In this document: in pieces, positions 36,156 through 45,208 of the stretch
Layout: each line of letters begins with the position of its first letter
How positions within the stretch are numbered: the stretch's first letter is position 1
Source: Paenibacillus mendelii
GTDB taxonomy: Bacteria > Bacillota > Bacilli > Paenibacillales > Paenibacillaceae
Assembly: GCF_024498075.1 (NCBI RefSeq)
Contig: NZ_JANHOF010000013.1
Span: 124,001-188,000, forward strand
Direction: 5' to 3'
DNA: 64,000 nt
Translations under genes and position numbers: made by a program
The notes under the pieces: model-generated
Database searches by the model: none
Seen by the model: the letters and a program-made list of their open reading frames with translations, nothing else
Told to the model about the DNA's origin: nothing

Positions 36156-36578
36156 ATGCACGTTCGTTCCTTCCAGCTGTCCGACTACCGGCCTGTAACG
36201 CAACTTTTAGAAACGGTTTTATCAGAAGAGTGCTATGAACAGACGATGGAGGCTTTTGCCCGCCAGCTGTCCTGGGACAGCGAGCTGGTATTGGTCGCAT
36301 TGGCTAAAGATGAGATTGTCGGGATGATTATCGGTACGATTGATGACAATAAAGGGTACTACTATCGTGTGGCGGTTCATCCTGGCTATCAGCGTCAGGG
36401 TATCGGCAAAGCGTTGATCCGTTCGCTGAAGCAGCGGTTTGAGCAGCGGAAGGTTTCGAAAATCATGATTACGGCAGACGAGCATAATGAGCCGATTCTT
36501 TCCCTCTATGAATCGCTCGGCTATGCGGCAAACGACTTTTTTAGGTCGTTTCAGAAGCTAAGTATCGTCGCCGGTTAA
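36156..36578 (+). CDS. GNAT family N-acetyltransferase
   Basis: A 140-residue GNAT with a clear motif A (VAVHPGYQRQGIGKALIRSL) and a C-terminal EPILSLYESLGY. GAATGAGAGG precedes the ATG. It stands alone behind an unusually long leader with a double cre-like palindrome. Substrate unknown. Confidence 0.82.
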   Translation: MHVRSFQLSDYRPVTQLLETVLSEECYEQTMEAFARQLSWDSELVLVALAKDEIVGMIIGTIDDNKGYYYRVAVHPGYQRQGIGKALIRSLKQRFEQRKVSKIMITADEHNEPILSLYESLGYAANDFFRSFQKLSIVAG

Positions 36579-36703
36579 GTGATCAATCATTTGTTTTTTA
36601 AGAAGCATGTCTGGGCTCGCCATTGATTTTGGCGGACGGATGTGCTTTTCTTATTAGTATGGGTAAGAAAATTAAGAAATTTCTGTAGGAGCACGGCAAC
36701 TTT

Positions 36704-37255
36704 ATGGAATACTTTCATCCTTGCGTCATTAAGAGCTTTAAGCATGACGGCCATTTGCACCGGATGTGGCTGAAGAACTGGGTGGTGCCGGATTCGCTGC
36801 TCCTTCCGGAGCACGCCGCGGAATCCATGCATGTCATCGTAAACGAGCAAACGCCGATACAGGAAGCGGACGGAACGCAGTGGATTAGCCGTGTACCTGC
36901 GGTTTCCTTCTTTATCCCGGGGCAGTGGTACAACGTCGTTGGTCTAATGGAGGATCAGGGAACGCGTTATTACTGTAACATGGCGTCGCCGCCTTTTCTT
37001 GGTGAGGGCGTCCTGACTTACATCGACTACGATCTCGATGTGATTCTGCCATGTGGAGGAGAAGCGCATATCGTCGATCAAGATGAATATGAGCAGCATA
37101 AAGTCATGTATCATTATTCAAAAGAAGTGCAGCAGAAGGTGCAGGAGGGCTTACAATCGCTGATGGCACGAATCGAGCTTATGGAAGCACCATTTGATCA
37201 GATAGCTGTCGCATATTATTATGAGGCATGGCACAAACATATGGGCGAGGTGTGA
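36704..37255 (+). CDS. DUF402 nucleoside tri-/diphosphatase (YgaC/Ntdp-like)
   Basis: A 183-residue DUF402 protein. FFIPGQWYNVVGLMEDQGTR, YYCNMASPPF and TYIDYDLDVILPCGG carry the conserved acidic metal-binding residues of the Ntdp family, which hydrolyses nucleoside tri- and diphosphates. TAGGAG lies 13 bases upstream. It ends 6 bases before lepB and probably starts a lepB-rnhA operon. Confidence 0.8.
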   Translation: MEYFHPCVIKSFKHDGHLHRMWLKNWVVPDSLLLPEHAAESMHVIVNEQTPIQEADGTQWISRVPAVSFFIPGQWYNVVGLMEDQGTRYYCNMASPPFLGEGVLTYIDYDLDVILPCGGEAHIVDQDEYEQHKVMYHYSKEVQQKVQEGLQSLMARIELMEAPFDQIAVAYYYEAWHKHMGEV

Positions 37256-37261
37256 CATCAT

Positions 37262-37918
37262 ATGACTAAGATTTCGGATTCGCTGCCGGAGGCTGAACAG
37301 GGTCCAATCGGACCCCGTAAGCGTTCAGGGGCGGCGTCAAAGCCAAGGATGCCAAAACCCGATAAGCCAGAGAAGCCGGGGCGACCCGCGCCGAGGTGGG
37401 CTTCTGAGCTGTGGGATTGGACAAGGACCTTGTCGATTGCGCTGACAGTCGTGCTGCTGCTTCACTTCTTCGTGTTCAATTTGTCCACGGTAGAAGGGCA
37501 ATCGATGGAGCCGACGCTGTATGAGGGTGAATGGTTATTCGTTAATAAGATTTCGTATTTAATTGGTGATCCAGACCGCGGGGAAGTCGTTATACTCAAG
37601 GATCCTACGGACCGGCTGGAGAAGAAAGAATTTTTGGTCAAACGAGTCGTTGGAGTGCCGGGCGATACCATTGAAATTCGCGAGGGGCAGCTGTACCGCA
37701 ACGGTGAGCTTATCGTTGAACCGTATACGGATACGATTATCGATGATCTGGATTATGGCCCCTATAAGGTTGATGAGGGCATGTATTTTGTAATGGGTGA
37801 TAACCGGCATGCCCGGGCAAGCCTGGACAGCCGCTCTTTCGGCGCGGTATCGCAGGACTTGATTCGCGGTAGAGCGGATTTTATATTATGGCCTATCGCC
37901 AAACTGAACGCATTATAG
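37262..37918 (+). CDS. lepB: signal peptidase I
   Basis: A 218-residue S26 peptidase. A Pro/Lys-rich cytoplasmic N-terminus is followed by one membrane helix (TLSIALTVVLLLHFFVFNL, ~59-77). The catalytic Ser is in VEGQSMEPTL, the Lys in FLVKRVVGVPGD, and MGDNRHARASLDSRSFG is box E. It cleaves signal peptides outside the membrane. It is coupled to the ntdP-like gene and followed by rnhA at 18 bases. Confidence 0.93.
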   Translation: MTKISDSLPEAEQGPIGPRKRSGAASKPRMPKPDKPEKPGRPAPRWASELWDWTRTLSIALTVVLLLHFFVFNLSTVEGQSMEPTLYEGEWLFVNKISYLIGDPDRGEVVILKDPTDRLEKKEFLVKRVVGVPGDTIEIREGQLYRNGELIVEPYTDTIIDDLDYGPYKVDEGMYFVMGDNRHARASLDSRSFGAVSQDLIRGRADFILWPIAKLNAL

Positions 37919-37936
37919 CGTTGGAGGTTATGTAGA

Positions 37937-38371
37937 TTGAAGGATGTAGTTATCTATACGGATGGCGCGTGCTCCGGCAATCCGGGACCGGGCGGCTATG
38001 GAGCGGTGCTGTTTTACGGTGGACATAAGAAGGAAATATCAGGCGGAGATGCAGCCACGACGAATAACCGGATGGAAATCCGGGCAGTAATCGAAGCGCT
38101 TCAGCTGCTCAAGGAGCCTTGCAAGGCGACAGTACACAGCGACTCCGCGTATGTCGTCAATTGCTTTCAACAGAACTGGATTCGCGGCTGGCTGCGCAAC
38201 GGGTGGAAGAACAGCAAAGGGCAGCCCGTGGAGAACCAAGACCTGTGGCAGGCGCTCTGGGCGCTTATGCAGAAGCATACCGTCGAATATGTGAAAGTAA
38301 AGGGCCACAGTGATAATGAATGGAACAACCGATGCGACGAGCTCGCACGTGAAGCGATCAAGCGGCTCTAA
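37937..38371 (+). CDS. rnhA: ribonuclease HI
   Basis: A 144-residue RNase HI with the DEDD set: Asp in YTDGACSGNPGPGG, Glu in NNRMEIRAV, Asp in VHSDSAYVV and Asp in WNNRCDELA. The basic handle WIRGWLRNGWKNSKG is present. It removes RNA from RNA-DNA hybrids. TTG start after GTTGGAGG. Confidence 0.93.
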   Translation: MKDVVIYTDGACSGNPGPGGYGAVLFYGGHKKEISGGDAATTNNRMEIRAVIEALQLLKEPCKATVHSDSAYVVNCFQQNWIRGWLRNGWKNSKGQPVENQDLWQALWALMQKHTVEYVKVKGHSDNEWNNRCDELAREAIKRL

Positions 38372-38405
38372 ATAAGAGCGAATCAAGCTTCCGAAGCGAG
38401 TTTTG

Positions 38406-38493
38406 TTCCGAAGCGAACTCAAGAAGCATAGCTTCACAAAACTTAAGCTTATGCTTCCGAAGCAAACTCAAGAAGCATAGCTTCACAAAACTT
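38406..38493. repeat. 49-bp-spaced direct repeat upstream of queG
   Basis: A 39-base segment starting TTCCGAAGCRAACTCAAG occurs at 38406-38444 and 38455-38493 with one mismatch. Each copy contains the small hairpin GAAGCATAGCTTC. A degenerate third start is at 38389. It ends just before the queG ribosome site. Confidence 0.85.
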
Positions 38494-38507
38494 TAAGGAG
38501 GATTCGT

Positions 38508-39680
38508 ATGGATAGTCAACCGGCTTGGGAGAAGCTGAAAGCGGAGATGAAAGCCGCTGCAGAGAGCCTCGGTATCGATAAGATCGGAGTGGCGTCAGCG
38601 GATCCCTTCACGGAGATGAAGCAGCGTCTGCTGCGCCATCGGGAGCTTGGCCGTGAATCCGGCTTCGAAGAGCCGGACCTTGATAAGCGGACTGAGCCTG
38701 GGCTGCTCTTCGACAATCCGCAATCCATCATAGCGATTGCGATTGCCTATCCATCCAAGCTTCAGGATGCGCCGAAATCCGTTCCTGGCGAAAGACGCGG
38801 CATCCTCTCCCGATCCTCCTGGGGAACGGATTACCATGCGGTGCTTCGCAATCGGCTCGCGCGGCTGGAGACTTGGCTGCGTGAACGCGTTCCTGATTTT
38901 CGGGCTGAGAGTATGGTGGATACGGGCGCACTCGTCGATCGGGCAGTAGCGCAGCGCGCGGGGATCGGCTGGAGCGCCAAAAACTGCGCGATTATTACGC
39001 CAGAATGGGGCTCGTGGGTTTATCTGGGTGAAATGATTACGAACCTTCCGCTGCCGCCGGATGTTCCGGTGACGGAGGGCTGCGGCGACTGCACCGCGTG
39101 CATCGATGCCTGTCCGACAGGGGCTCTCGTCGGCCCTGGCCAGCTCGATGCACAGCGGTGTATTTCATTCATTACCCAGACGAAGGGCATTGTTGAGGAT
39201 GAAATGATGCGTAAGATTGGCAACCGGTTATATGGCTGCGATACCTGTCAGGTCGTATGTCCGGAGAACAAAGGGAAGAATTGGACCCATCAGCCTGAGC
39301 TGCAGCCGGATGCTGAGAAGGTGAAGCCGCTGCTGATCCCGCTGCTATCCATGGGCAATCGGGCGTTCAAGGAGGCCTATGGCGACAGCTCCTCGGCTTG
39401 GCGCGGGAGAAAGCCGATCCAACGCAATGCCGTTATCGGACTTGGCAACTTTAAGGATCCAAGCGGTATTCCGGCAATAACGGCGGTCTTGAAGGAGGAT
39501 CCGCGCTTCGAGCTGCGCGCGACAGCGGCATGGTCGCTAGGCCGAATTGGCGGAGCTACGGCCGCAGCCGTATTGCAACAGGCAGCAGAGCACGAGCAGG
39601 ATGATCGCGTGCGGGAAGCAATCGAGAAGGCTCTTCAATCGGATGCCATCCTGGGTAAGAAGGAGAAGCCGCGCGGATAG
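38508..39680 (+). CDS. queG: epoxyqueuosine reductase
   Basis: A 390-residue QueG, the last step of queuosine tRNA modification, using cobalamin and two 4Fe-4S clusters: GCGDCTACIDACPTGAL and YGCDTCQVVCPENKG. The catalytic-domain motif VDTGALVDRAVAQRAGIGW is present and the C-terminus is HEAT-like (AVIGLGNFKDPSGIPAITAV). TTTAAGGAGG precedes ATG 38508. Confidence 0.93.
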   Translation: MDSQPAWEKLKAEMKAAAESLGIDKIGVASADPFTEMKQRLLRHRELGRESGFEEPDLDKRTEPGLLFDNPQSIIAIAIAYPSKLQDAPKSVPGERRGILSRSSWGTDYHAVLRNRLARLETWLRERVPDFRAESMVDTGALVDRAVAQRAGIGWSAKNCAIITPEWGSWVYLGEMITNLPLPPDVPVTEGCGDCTACIDACPTGALVGPGQLDAQRCISFITQTKGIVEDEMMRKIGNRLYGCDTCQVVCPENKGKNWTHQPELQPDAEKVKPLLIPLLSMGNRAFKEAYGDSSSAWRGRKPIQRNAVIGLGNFKDPSGIPAITAVLKEDPRFELRATAAWSLGRIGGATAAAVLQQAAEHEQDDRVREAIEKALQSDAILGKKEKPRG

Positions 39681-39704
39681 TTCATAGATAGTGGGGGTGC
39701 GACC

Positions 39705-40733
39705 TTGAGGGTTGTCGATATTGAAACGGTCGAACCTGGACATTATTTGGGCAAGACCATCTATGCGATGAATGGTACGGTTCTGTTGTCCGCGGGAGTT
39801 CAGCTAACGGTCTATATGATTAACACGCTGAAGCGGATCGGCGTGACGAGTATCTATATCAAGGACCCGCTCACTGAGGATATCGAGCTTGAGGAAATTC
39901 TTAGTGAGGAAACGAAGCGCGCGCTTATACGCAATATGTCGGAGACGATGAATGAAATTCGTTCCGGCAAGCCGTTCAACTCCCGCTCGCTCAGTCTTGC
40001 TGTGGATGACTTATTGGAAGATGTGCTGCAGCATCGGGAGGTACTCATTCAATTGAATGAAATCCGTACCCAGGATAATGCGGAGTTCGTCCATGCGATG
40101 AACGTATGCATGGTAGCGACGCTTGTGGGCCTCAATATGGACTTGAACGCCCAGCAGCTGAAGGAGCTCGCGACGGGCTCCCTGCTGCATGATGTGGGTA
40201 AGGCCATAGCAGCGAAAGCCGGGGAAGGGGACACCCCGCGTCATCATGCATGGCTGGGATTCGAGCTGTTGAAGGCTAGACGTGAGCTCAGCTTGCTGAT
40301 TGCACACGTTGCCCTGCAGCATCACGAGCATACCGACGGGACAGGAGCACCCCGCGGCCTGGTTGGAGATCAGATCCATCTATACTCCCGGATCGTGGCG
40401 GTAGCCAATATGTACGATAACCTGCTTCAGCAGGAATCGGATGGCAGATTCATTCTCCCGCATGATGCATGCGAGCGAATGCTGGCCATGTCGGGCAAGG
40501 AGCTCGATCATGAGGTGCTTGTCCATTTTATGCAGATTGTGTCGCTATACCCCAATGGTATCTCGGTACGGCTTTCGACGCGGGAAACCGGGGTCGTGGT
40601 TGGCCAGCACCGGGGACTGCCTGGCAGGCCCGTAATCCGGCTGCTCGCCAAGGAAGGCGAGAATCATTCGGAGAGCCGTGAGATCGATTTGGCGAAAACC
40701 CCGACGGTGTTTATCGAGCAGGTGCTCAGCTAA
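39705..40733 (+). CDS. HD-GYP-type phosphohydrolase
   Basis: A 342-residue protein with an N-terminal helical domain (1-130) and an HD domain. GSLLHDVGKAI holds the HD pair, HHEHTDGTGAPRGLVGDQIH the HD-GYP region (GAP in place of GYP), and YSRIVAVANMYDNLL follows. Such proteins usually degrade cyclic di-GMP; the altered GYP makes that uncertain. TTG start after GTGGGGG, 25 bases after queG. Confidence 0.82.
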   Translation: MRVVDIETVEPGHYLGKTIYAMNGTVLLSAGVQLTVYMINTLKRIGVTSIYIKDPLTEDIELEEILSEETKRALIRNMSETMNEIRSGKPFNSRSLSLAVDDLLEDVLQHREVLIQLNEIRTQDNAEFVHAMNVCMVATLVGLNMDLNAQQLKELATGSLLHDVGKAIAAKAGEGDTPRHHAWLGFELLKARRELSLLIAHVALQHHEHTDGTGAPRGLVGDQIHLYSRIVAVANMYDNLLQQESDGRFILPHDACERMLAMSGKELDHEVLVHFMQIVSLYPNGISVRLSTRETGVVVGQHRGLPGRPVIRLLAKEGENHSESREIDLAKTPTVFIEQVLS

Positions 40734-40785
40734 ATTAGCGTGATTGCGGCTTCGCTGGCAGAGGAATAAAAGAGTGTTGAACCGA

Positions 40786-40814
40786 TTGCTCGCAAGCATC
40801 GGACATGCTATGAT
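40786..40814 (+). promoter_or_regulatory. sigma-A promoter for yneF
   Basis: TTGCTC (40786-40791), 17 nt, TATGAT (40809-40814), about 45 bases before the yneF start. Confidence 0.6.
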
Positions 40815-40858
40815 AAGATGCAAGTTTGAACAATTACAGTAAGGTATGGTGATCGGTA

Positions 40859-41086
40859 ATGAGTGTCATGTGGGCAGTTATTCTTGCGATTGTAACGCTT
40901 ATCCTGGGAGCCGTTGGCGGTTTCTTCATCGGCGTATTCTATTTGCGCAAACAGTTGGAGCGTATGCAGAGCGATCCAGAGATGCTGCAAAAAATGGCGA
41001 AACAAATGGGCTACAATATGAATAAACAGCAGCTGCAAAAAGCGCAGCATATGATGAAAAATCAAAAACCAGGCGGGCGCAGGTAA
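40859..41086 (+). CDS. yneF: YneF/UPF0154 small membrane protein
   Basis: A 75-residue UPF0154 protein with one N-terminal membrane helix ([20 protein letters not shown]) and the conserved soluble part [20 protein letters not shown] and [13 protein letters not shown]. Function unknown, though widely conserved in Bacilli. The upstream site is weak (TAAGG). It is followed by folE at 40 bases. Confidence 0.88.
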   Translation: MSVMWAVILAIVTLILGAVGGFFIGVFYLRKQLERMQSDPEMLQKMAKQMGYNMNKQQLQKAQHMMKNQKPGGRR

Positions 41087-41126
41087 CTTTCGCATACGCG
41101 CTGGCGTAGAGAAGGGGGCGAACGAA

Positions 41127-41720
41127 ATGGCGGGCAAGAAAGATTACGTCAATTCAATCGTTTCGGATAATCGCGAGCAAATCGAACATCACGTGAAAGA
41201 GATATTGAGGCTGATCGGAGAGAACCCCGGACGGGAAGGGCTGCTGGAAACACCGGCCCGCGTAACCCGGATGTACGAAGAAATCTTCGGCGGCTACGAT
41301 GTTGATCCGCGTGAAGTGCTGGGCGTGACGTTCGACGAACAGCATGAAGAACTCGTCATCGTGAAGGATATCGTGTATTATAGCCAGTGCGAGCACCATA
41401 TGGCGCCATTCTTCGGCAAAGCGCATATCGGTTATATCCCGAGCGGCAAAATCGCCGGATTGAGCAAGCTGGCACGTCTGGTCGAGGCGATTACGCGCCG
41501 TCTGCAGGTGCAGGAGCGCATAACGTCGCAAATCGCGGATATTCTGGACGAGGTACTGGTTCCTCACGGTGTTATGGTTGTTGTCGAAGGCGAGCATCTG
41601 TGCATGTGCGCACGCGGCGTGAAGAAGCCGGGCAGCAAGACGGTTACATCGGCCGTACGCGGCGAATTCCGCAAGAGCGCGGCACTCCGCTCGGAGTTCC
41701 TGGCGCTGTTGAAGCAGTAA
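41127..41720 (+). CDS. folE: GTP cyclohydrolase I
   Basis: A 197-residue FolE making dihydroneopterin triphosphate for folate (and queuosine precursors). Zinc ligands are in [12 protein letters not shown] (Cys, His) and [15 protein letters not shown] (Cys). [20 protein letters not shown] is the typical N-terminal signature. GAGAAGGGGGCG precedes the ATG; a strong terminator follows. Confidence 0.95.
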   Translation: MAGKKDYVNSIVSDNREQIEHHVKEILRLIGENPGREGLLETPARVTRMYEEIFGGYDVDPREVLGVTFDEQHEELVIVKDIVYYSQCEHHMAPFFGKAHIGYIPSGKIAGLSKLARLVEAITRRLQVQERITSQIADILDEVLVPHGVMVVVEGEHLCMCARGVKKPGSKTVTSAVRGEFRKSAALRSEFLALLKQ

Positions 41721-41730
41721 ACAAGCGATA

Positions 41731-41769
41731 AGACCGCTGCTCCTTTATTGGGGCGGCGGTCTTTTTTTT
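41731..41769 (+). terminator. intrinsic terminator after folE
   Basis: AGACCGCTGCTCC pairs with GGGGCGGCGGTCT (one wobble/mismatch), followed by eight T. Confidence 0.9.
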
Positions 41770-42139
41770 GGGCATGTGGTTCCATTAGCAGCTGTGAGGC
41801 TAAAGGTCGGTTCAGCGGGTGCTGCCAGTGGAAAGGGGTAACTTAATGAGGTGAAAAATCGTCAATTAATCAGAGGATCGGAATATCGCATATAGGCATT
41901 TTGATTCATATCAAGATTAAGGGTATATATGCAAAAATAATAAGAGGTTTTGTGTAGTGGAACAACGATTGAAGTGTGAAAACAAAGATAAAATCAGTGT
42001 GATAAGGCATATTAATAATAATGTTCATAAAGTTGTTACCATGCAAATTATTAACATAAGTCCGCTCCGCGTTCTACGTAATGTAGAATATGGAAGCGGA
42101 CTTATATGCAGTTAAATAAATGCAATTTTTTATTAAGGA
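41770..42139. other. AT-rich intergenic region with a long hairpin
   Basis: About 370 bases without a gene. AAGTCCGCT (42058-42066) pairs with AGCGGACTT (42095-42103), with a second inner stem TTCTAC/GTAGAA. It lies past the end of the minus-strand SOD fusion and may stop its transcript, though no clear T-run follows. Confidence 0.5.
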
Positions 42140-43495
42140 TCAATAAGGTTCCCATACCAGCTTGCTCGCCTCTTGGAAGCGGTCGTTAACGTAAGGCCAA
42201 TTCACAACATTCCACCAGCTGGCAATATAATCGGGGCGTTTGTTCTGATGCTTCAAATAATAGGCGTGCTCCCATACATCGAGCGGGAGAATCGGAACGA
42301 TATCCCATTGCGATAAGTTCTGATGCTTCTCGGCAGTCAGAATTTCAAGCCGTCGGCTCCGCGGACTCCAGACGAGTATCGCCCAGCCGCCTCCCTCAAC
42401 TTTTTCGGCTGCTTGACTGAATTGTTTCTTGAACGCTTCGTAGCTTCCGAAGTCTTTCTTGATCTGCTGAGCCAACGGTCCGACAGCGGCCCCTCCACCC
42501 TTAGGCGACATGACATTCCAGAATAAAGTATGCAGGTAATGACCTGCGCCGTTGAAAGCAAGCTCGCGCTCCCAATGCTTCACCAAATCGAAATTGCCTG
42601 TCTCCCGTGCCTTCTCCAGCTCTTTCTCTGCTTTGTTCAAACCGTCGACATAGCTTTGGTGATGCTTGTCATGATGGATACGCATAGTCATCGTGTCAAT
42701 GTATGGCTCTAGCGCATCATAGGAATAGGGCAGCGGAGGCAAGATATGGCCGCCGATAGGGACAGAGACGACCGGTGCACGTTCGCTGCCATCCCAGAAC
42801 CAGGCATCATCATCTACAGCGTCAAAGCGGCTCTCTGCGGCCTCCTCATCTGTATTGGCCTCTGGACCTTGATCTGGACCTGCTGCATCCGAGCCCTCAA
42901 GGGCATTCTCCTCCGCAGAGTCGGAGCCTTCCCCGCTACCCTGCTGGTCTTGAGAGGCTTCGAGGCGGGCACCGCTGTACTCGCCGGGTATGTCTTCATG
43001 TCCGGATTCGTTTGGTTCATCTGCCTGTGCCTGCATTTCGGCGGCCGCCGATATGTCTTCTTCCCCGTCGGATCGCGGCTCAAGTAAAGTGGCGAGAACG
43101 TTGAGGAAGTACTCGGACTCGCGGATAATGTGCTTGATGACGGTAACGCCAATCGGGCTTCCGGCAACAGCAGGACTGACCGTGAGAAGCGCTGTAAGCT
43201 GCTCTACAAACGTGCGGGACTGCTTCGCGGATATTTGCAGCAGAGCGTCGGTCTGAGCCTGAAAACCGGGCGGCAGGGCGTTAGGATCCGGCAGGGCTGA
43301 TGTGATCAGCTGATCCGCCATATGTTCCGTCCGGGCAAAGACAGGCTCCCAAGCTTGGAGCATGGCCGCGTAGGGCAGCTCCAGGTTGGGTACAATCTGC
43401 CGGATGACGACGGTATGTTCCTTCTCCTGCGTTTTCCAGAAGCGTATTTCCTCTAAGAGTCTAAGCGGCATATAGGATCCATATACGAGTAACAA
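42140..43495 (-). CDS. DUF2935-like domain fused to Fe/Mn superoxide dismutase
   Basis: A 451-residue protein. Residues ~1-150 form a helical DUF2935-like, ferritin-like domain (RFWKTQEKEHTVVIRQIVPN, HIIRESEYFLNVLATLLEPR). An acidic linker of ~100 residues follows, then a complete SOD domain with ligands in MRIHHDKHHQSYVDGL, GHYLHTLFW and [15 protein letters not shown]. The frame extends to 43591, but that stretch contains the upstream gene's terminator; TTG 43495 after AGAAAGGAGG is therefore preferred. B. subtilis SodF also has an N-terminal extension. Confidence 0.82.
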   Translation of the reverse strand: MLLVYGSYMPLRLLEEIRFWKTQEKEHTVVIRQIVPNLELPYAAMLQAWEPVFARTEHMADQLITSALPDPNALPPGFQAQTDALLQISAKQSRTFVEQLTALLTVSPAVAGSPIGVTVIKHIIRESEYFLNVLATLLEPRSDGEEDISAAAEMQAQADEPNESGHEDIPGEYSGARLEASQDQQGSGEGSDSAEENALEGSDAAGPDQGPEANTDEEAAESRFDAVDDDAWFWDGSERAPVVSVPIGGHILPPLPYSYDALEPYIDTMTMRIHHDKHHQSYVDGLNKAEKELEKARETGNFDLVKHWERELAFNGAGHYLHTLFWNVMSPKGGGAAVGPLAQQIKKDFGSYEAFKKQFSQAAEKVEGGGWAILVWSPRSRRLEILTAEKHQNLSQWDIVPILPLDVWEHAYYLKHQNKRPDYIASWWNVVNWPYVNDRFQEASKLVWEPY

Positions 43496-43560
43496 GTCGT
43501 CGTAAGCCTCCTTTCTGCTCATCAACGTGAGGTGTGTTTGCGGTTTTGGTCCGGCATGCC

Positions 43561-43586
43561 AAAAAGCCGCCCGGAGACCGGACGGC
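43561..43586 (-). terminator. terminator of the alpha/beta hydrolase gene
   Basis: On the minus strand GCCGTCCGG-TCT-CCGGGCGGC is followed by TTTTT. It lies between the hydrolase and the SOD fusion and rules out a start for the latter at 43591. Confidence 0.85.
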
Positions 43587-43669
43587 TTCATAAATTCAAT
43601 CCTATGCCGAAGTGCATCCTTTACTAGATGTATTCGGGCAGCTTGGGCGCTATGTCGTGAATCGGCCGG

Positions 43670-44794
43670 TTAAATATCCGACTTTCGGGCAGCATCCACT
43701 TGGCTGAGGAATAAGGCAGCACGCTGGATGTATTCCTTGGGATGGGATTGGAACAGCAGCTCATGCTTGCCTCCATCAACAATCCACTCCCGCGAGAGCG
43801 GGTTGAATTGACCGGATGCAATATGCTTGGCGGTTTCTACAGGCGCTTTAGCATCCTCAGTTCCGTGCATGATGAATGTCGGAATTGAGTAGGCGGTTTC
43901 CAGCACCTGCTTGGAAGGGATGTTGTTGAAGGTCGTACCCGTCCAGAAAGGCAGCATCCATTCGATCAAAGGAAGCGACGGATAGCGCGGCAGGTCTAAA
44001 TGCTGGCGGACGTTGCTGAACAGTGACTCGGGGCTTGGAAGAAACAAGCTGTCAAGAATCATCGCATCAATTTGATCGGTTTGAAGTGCGGCTTGCAGGG
44101 CCGTTCCTGCGCCCATGGAGAAGCCCCATACGATAAGCTCTTCCGCTCCTTGCGAGCTCGCGTAGTCGACAGCGGCCAGCAGCTGTTTGGATTCCTCTAA
44201 GCCGCCGGTTGCCGGGGAACGGTCTTCTGTGGATGCATATCCGTAATCGAACATTAAGACATTGTATTGGAGACGATGTAACAGTCCGGCAAGCTCATAC
44301 ATGGGAACCCATGTCTCTTCGCGATTAGCGCCGTATCCATGGCTGAAGACCACCGTACGTTTGGATGGATTGGCAGCAAGCGCGGCTGTTGCGGCGGTTT
44401 GCTGGGCAGGATTCGTACCGGCCGTCTCAATTGCACGGCCAGGCTTGGGTCCGCCTGATTCAGATGCGGGTATATACCAGCCGTGAACGGTCGTTTTTCC
44501 GCTCCGGCTCGGAAATGAGACATCCGTATAGTTAAGTCCTTTGGCTAGCATAGGATTAGATGTAAGGGGTGCGACATAAGGATGCGCAATTATCCATGCG
44601 ACATATCCATGAAAGGCAAGTCCGGCAAACAGCAGCATCGCCGTAAAGGCGGAAAGAATTGCGAGAGCCGTATGCTTACGGCGTGAGCTTATGAACCGGT
44701 TGTCCGCAGGCTGCGGAGATGGCTCAGGGGTAGGCAGTAATCCGGGAGTATAGCTCCCGCCGACAGGCAGCATTGGTGCAGTGATCGTGCTCAT
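43670..44794 (-). CDS. membrane-anchored alpha/beta hydrolase
   Basis: A 374-residue hydrolase with one N-terminal membrane helix (HTALAILSAFTAMLLFAGLA, ~41-60) and an extracytoplasmic-type alpha/beta fold. The nucleophile elbow is VWGFSMGAGTA (GxSxG), the acid lies in MHGTEDAKAP and the His in GGKHELLF. It resembles B. subtilis YqkD-type hydrolases; substrate unknown. AGGGGGACTCC precedes the start, and a cre-like box lies in its upstream region. Confidence 0.83.
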   Translation of the reverse strand: MSTITAPMLPVGGSYTPGLLPTPEPSPQPADNRFISSRRKHTALAILSAFTAMLLFAGLAFHGYVAWIIAHPYVAPLTSNPMLAKGLNYTDVSFPSRSGKTTVHGWYIPASESGGPKPGRAIETAGTNPAQQTAATAALAANPSKRTVVFSHGYGANREETWVPMYELAGLLHRLQYNVLMFDYGYASTEDRSPATGGLEESKQLLAAVDYASSQGAEELIVWGFSMGAGTALQAALQTDQIDAMILDSLFLPSPESLFSNVRQHLDLPRYPSLPLIEWMLPFWTGTTFNNIPSKQVLETAYSIPTFIMHGTEDAKAPVETAKHIASGQFNPLSREWIVDGGKHELLFQSHPKEYIQRAALFLSQVDAARKSDI

Positions 44795-44812
44795 GATGGA
44801 GTCCCCCTAAAT

Positions 44813-44826
44813 TGTAAGCGCTTCAA
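44813..44826. promoter_or_regulatory. cre-like box upstream of hydrolase gene
   Basis: TGTAAGCGCTTCAA matches 12 of 14 cre positions, 19 bases before the hydrolase start. Confidence 0.4.
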
Positions 44827-44829
44827 ATA

Positions 44830-45208
44830 GTTCTATACTCCTATCGTATGGGTTACGGGCTGGCCTGTCAATGTATGTCGAGATAATGTTAACGTCCTGT
44901 AATATAGCTGTAAAATATGACTGGTGCTGCGAGGAAGGCAATTCTCAATACTTTTAAAATTAGATGAGCGTAAGCACCGCTCGGAGCGTCAAGTGATCGC
45001 AGCCCGGTGAGCCCTGGCTTCTCCGGTCGCGGACGGATGGGGTGTCGCGCACCGGCGAAGCAGGCGAGGGGACATCGGTGAAGGGCGCCGAAAACGCCGC
45101 TCGTACTAAAGATGTGTTATTAAGCTAAGGCAGTTTACAATAACAGTGGCTGGAACTTTTTGGGGCTAAAATTCGTCATTATGGTAGAAGTGGTGGGAGG
45201 ATTAATTA
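44830..45208. other. intergenic region with unexplained GC-rich block
   Basis: About 380 bases without a supported gene. 44960-45110 is much more GC-rich than its flanks and contains small inverted repeats such as GGCGCCGAAAACGCC, but no frame looks coding. Confidence 0.4.

Noticed and set aside
43496-43591. Extended N-terminus of the DUF2935-SOD fusion
   Set aside because: The stretch encodes the intrinsic terminator of the upstream hydrolase gene.
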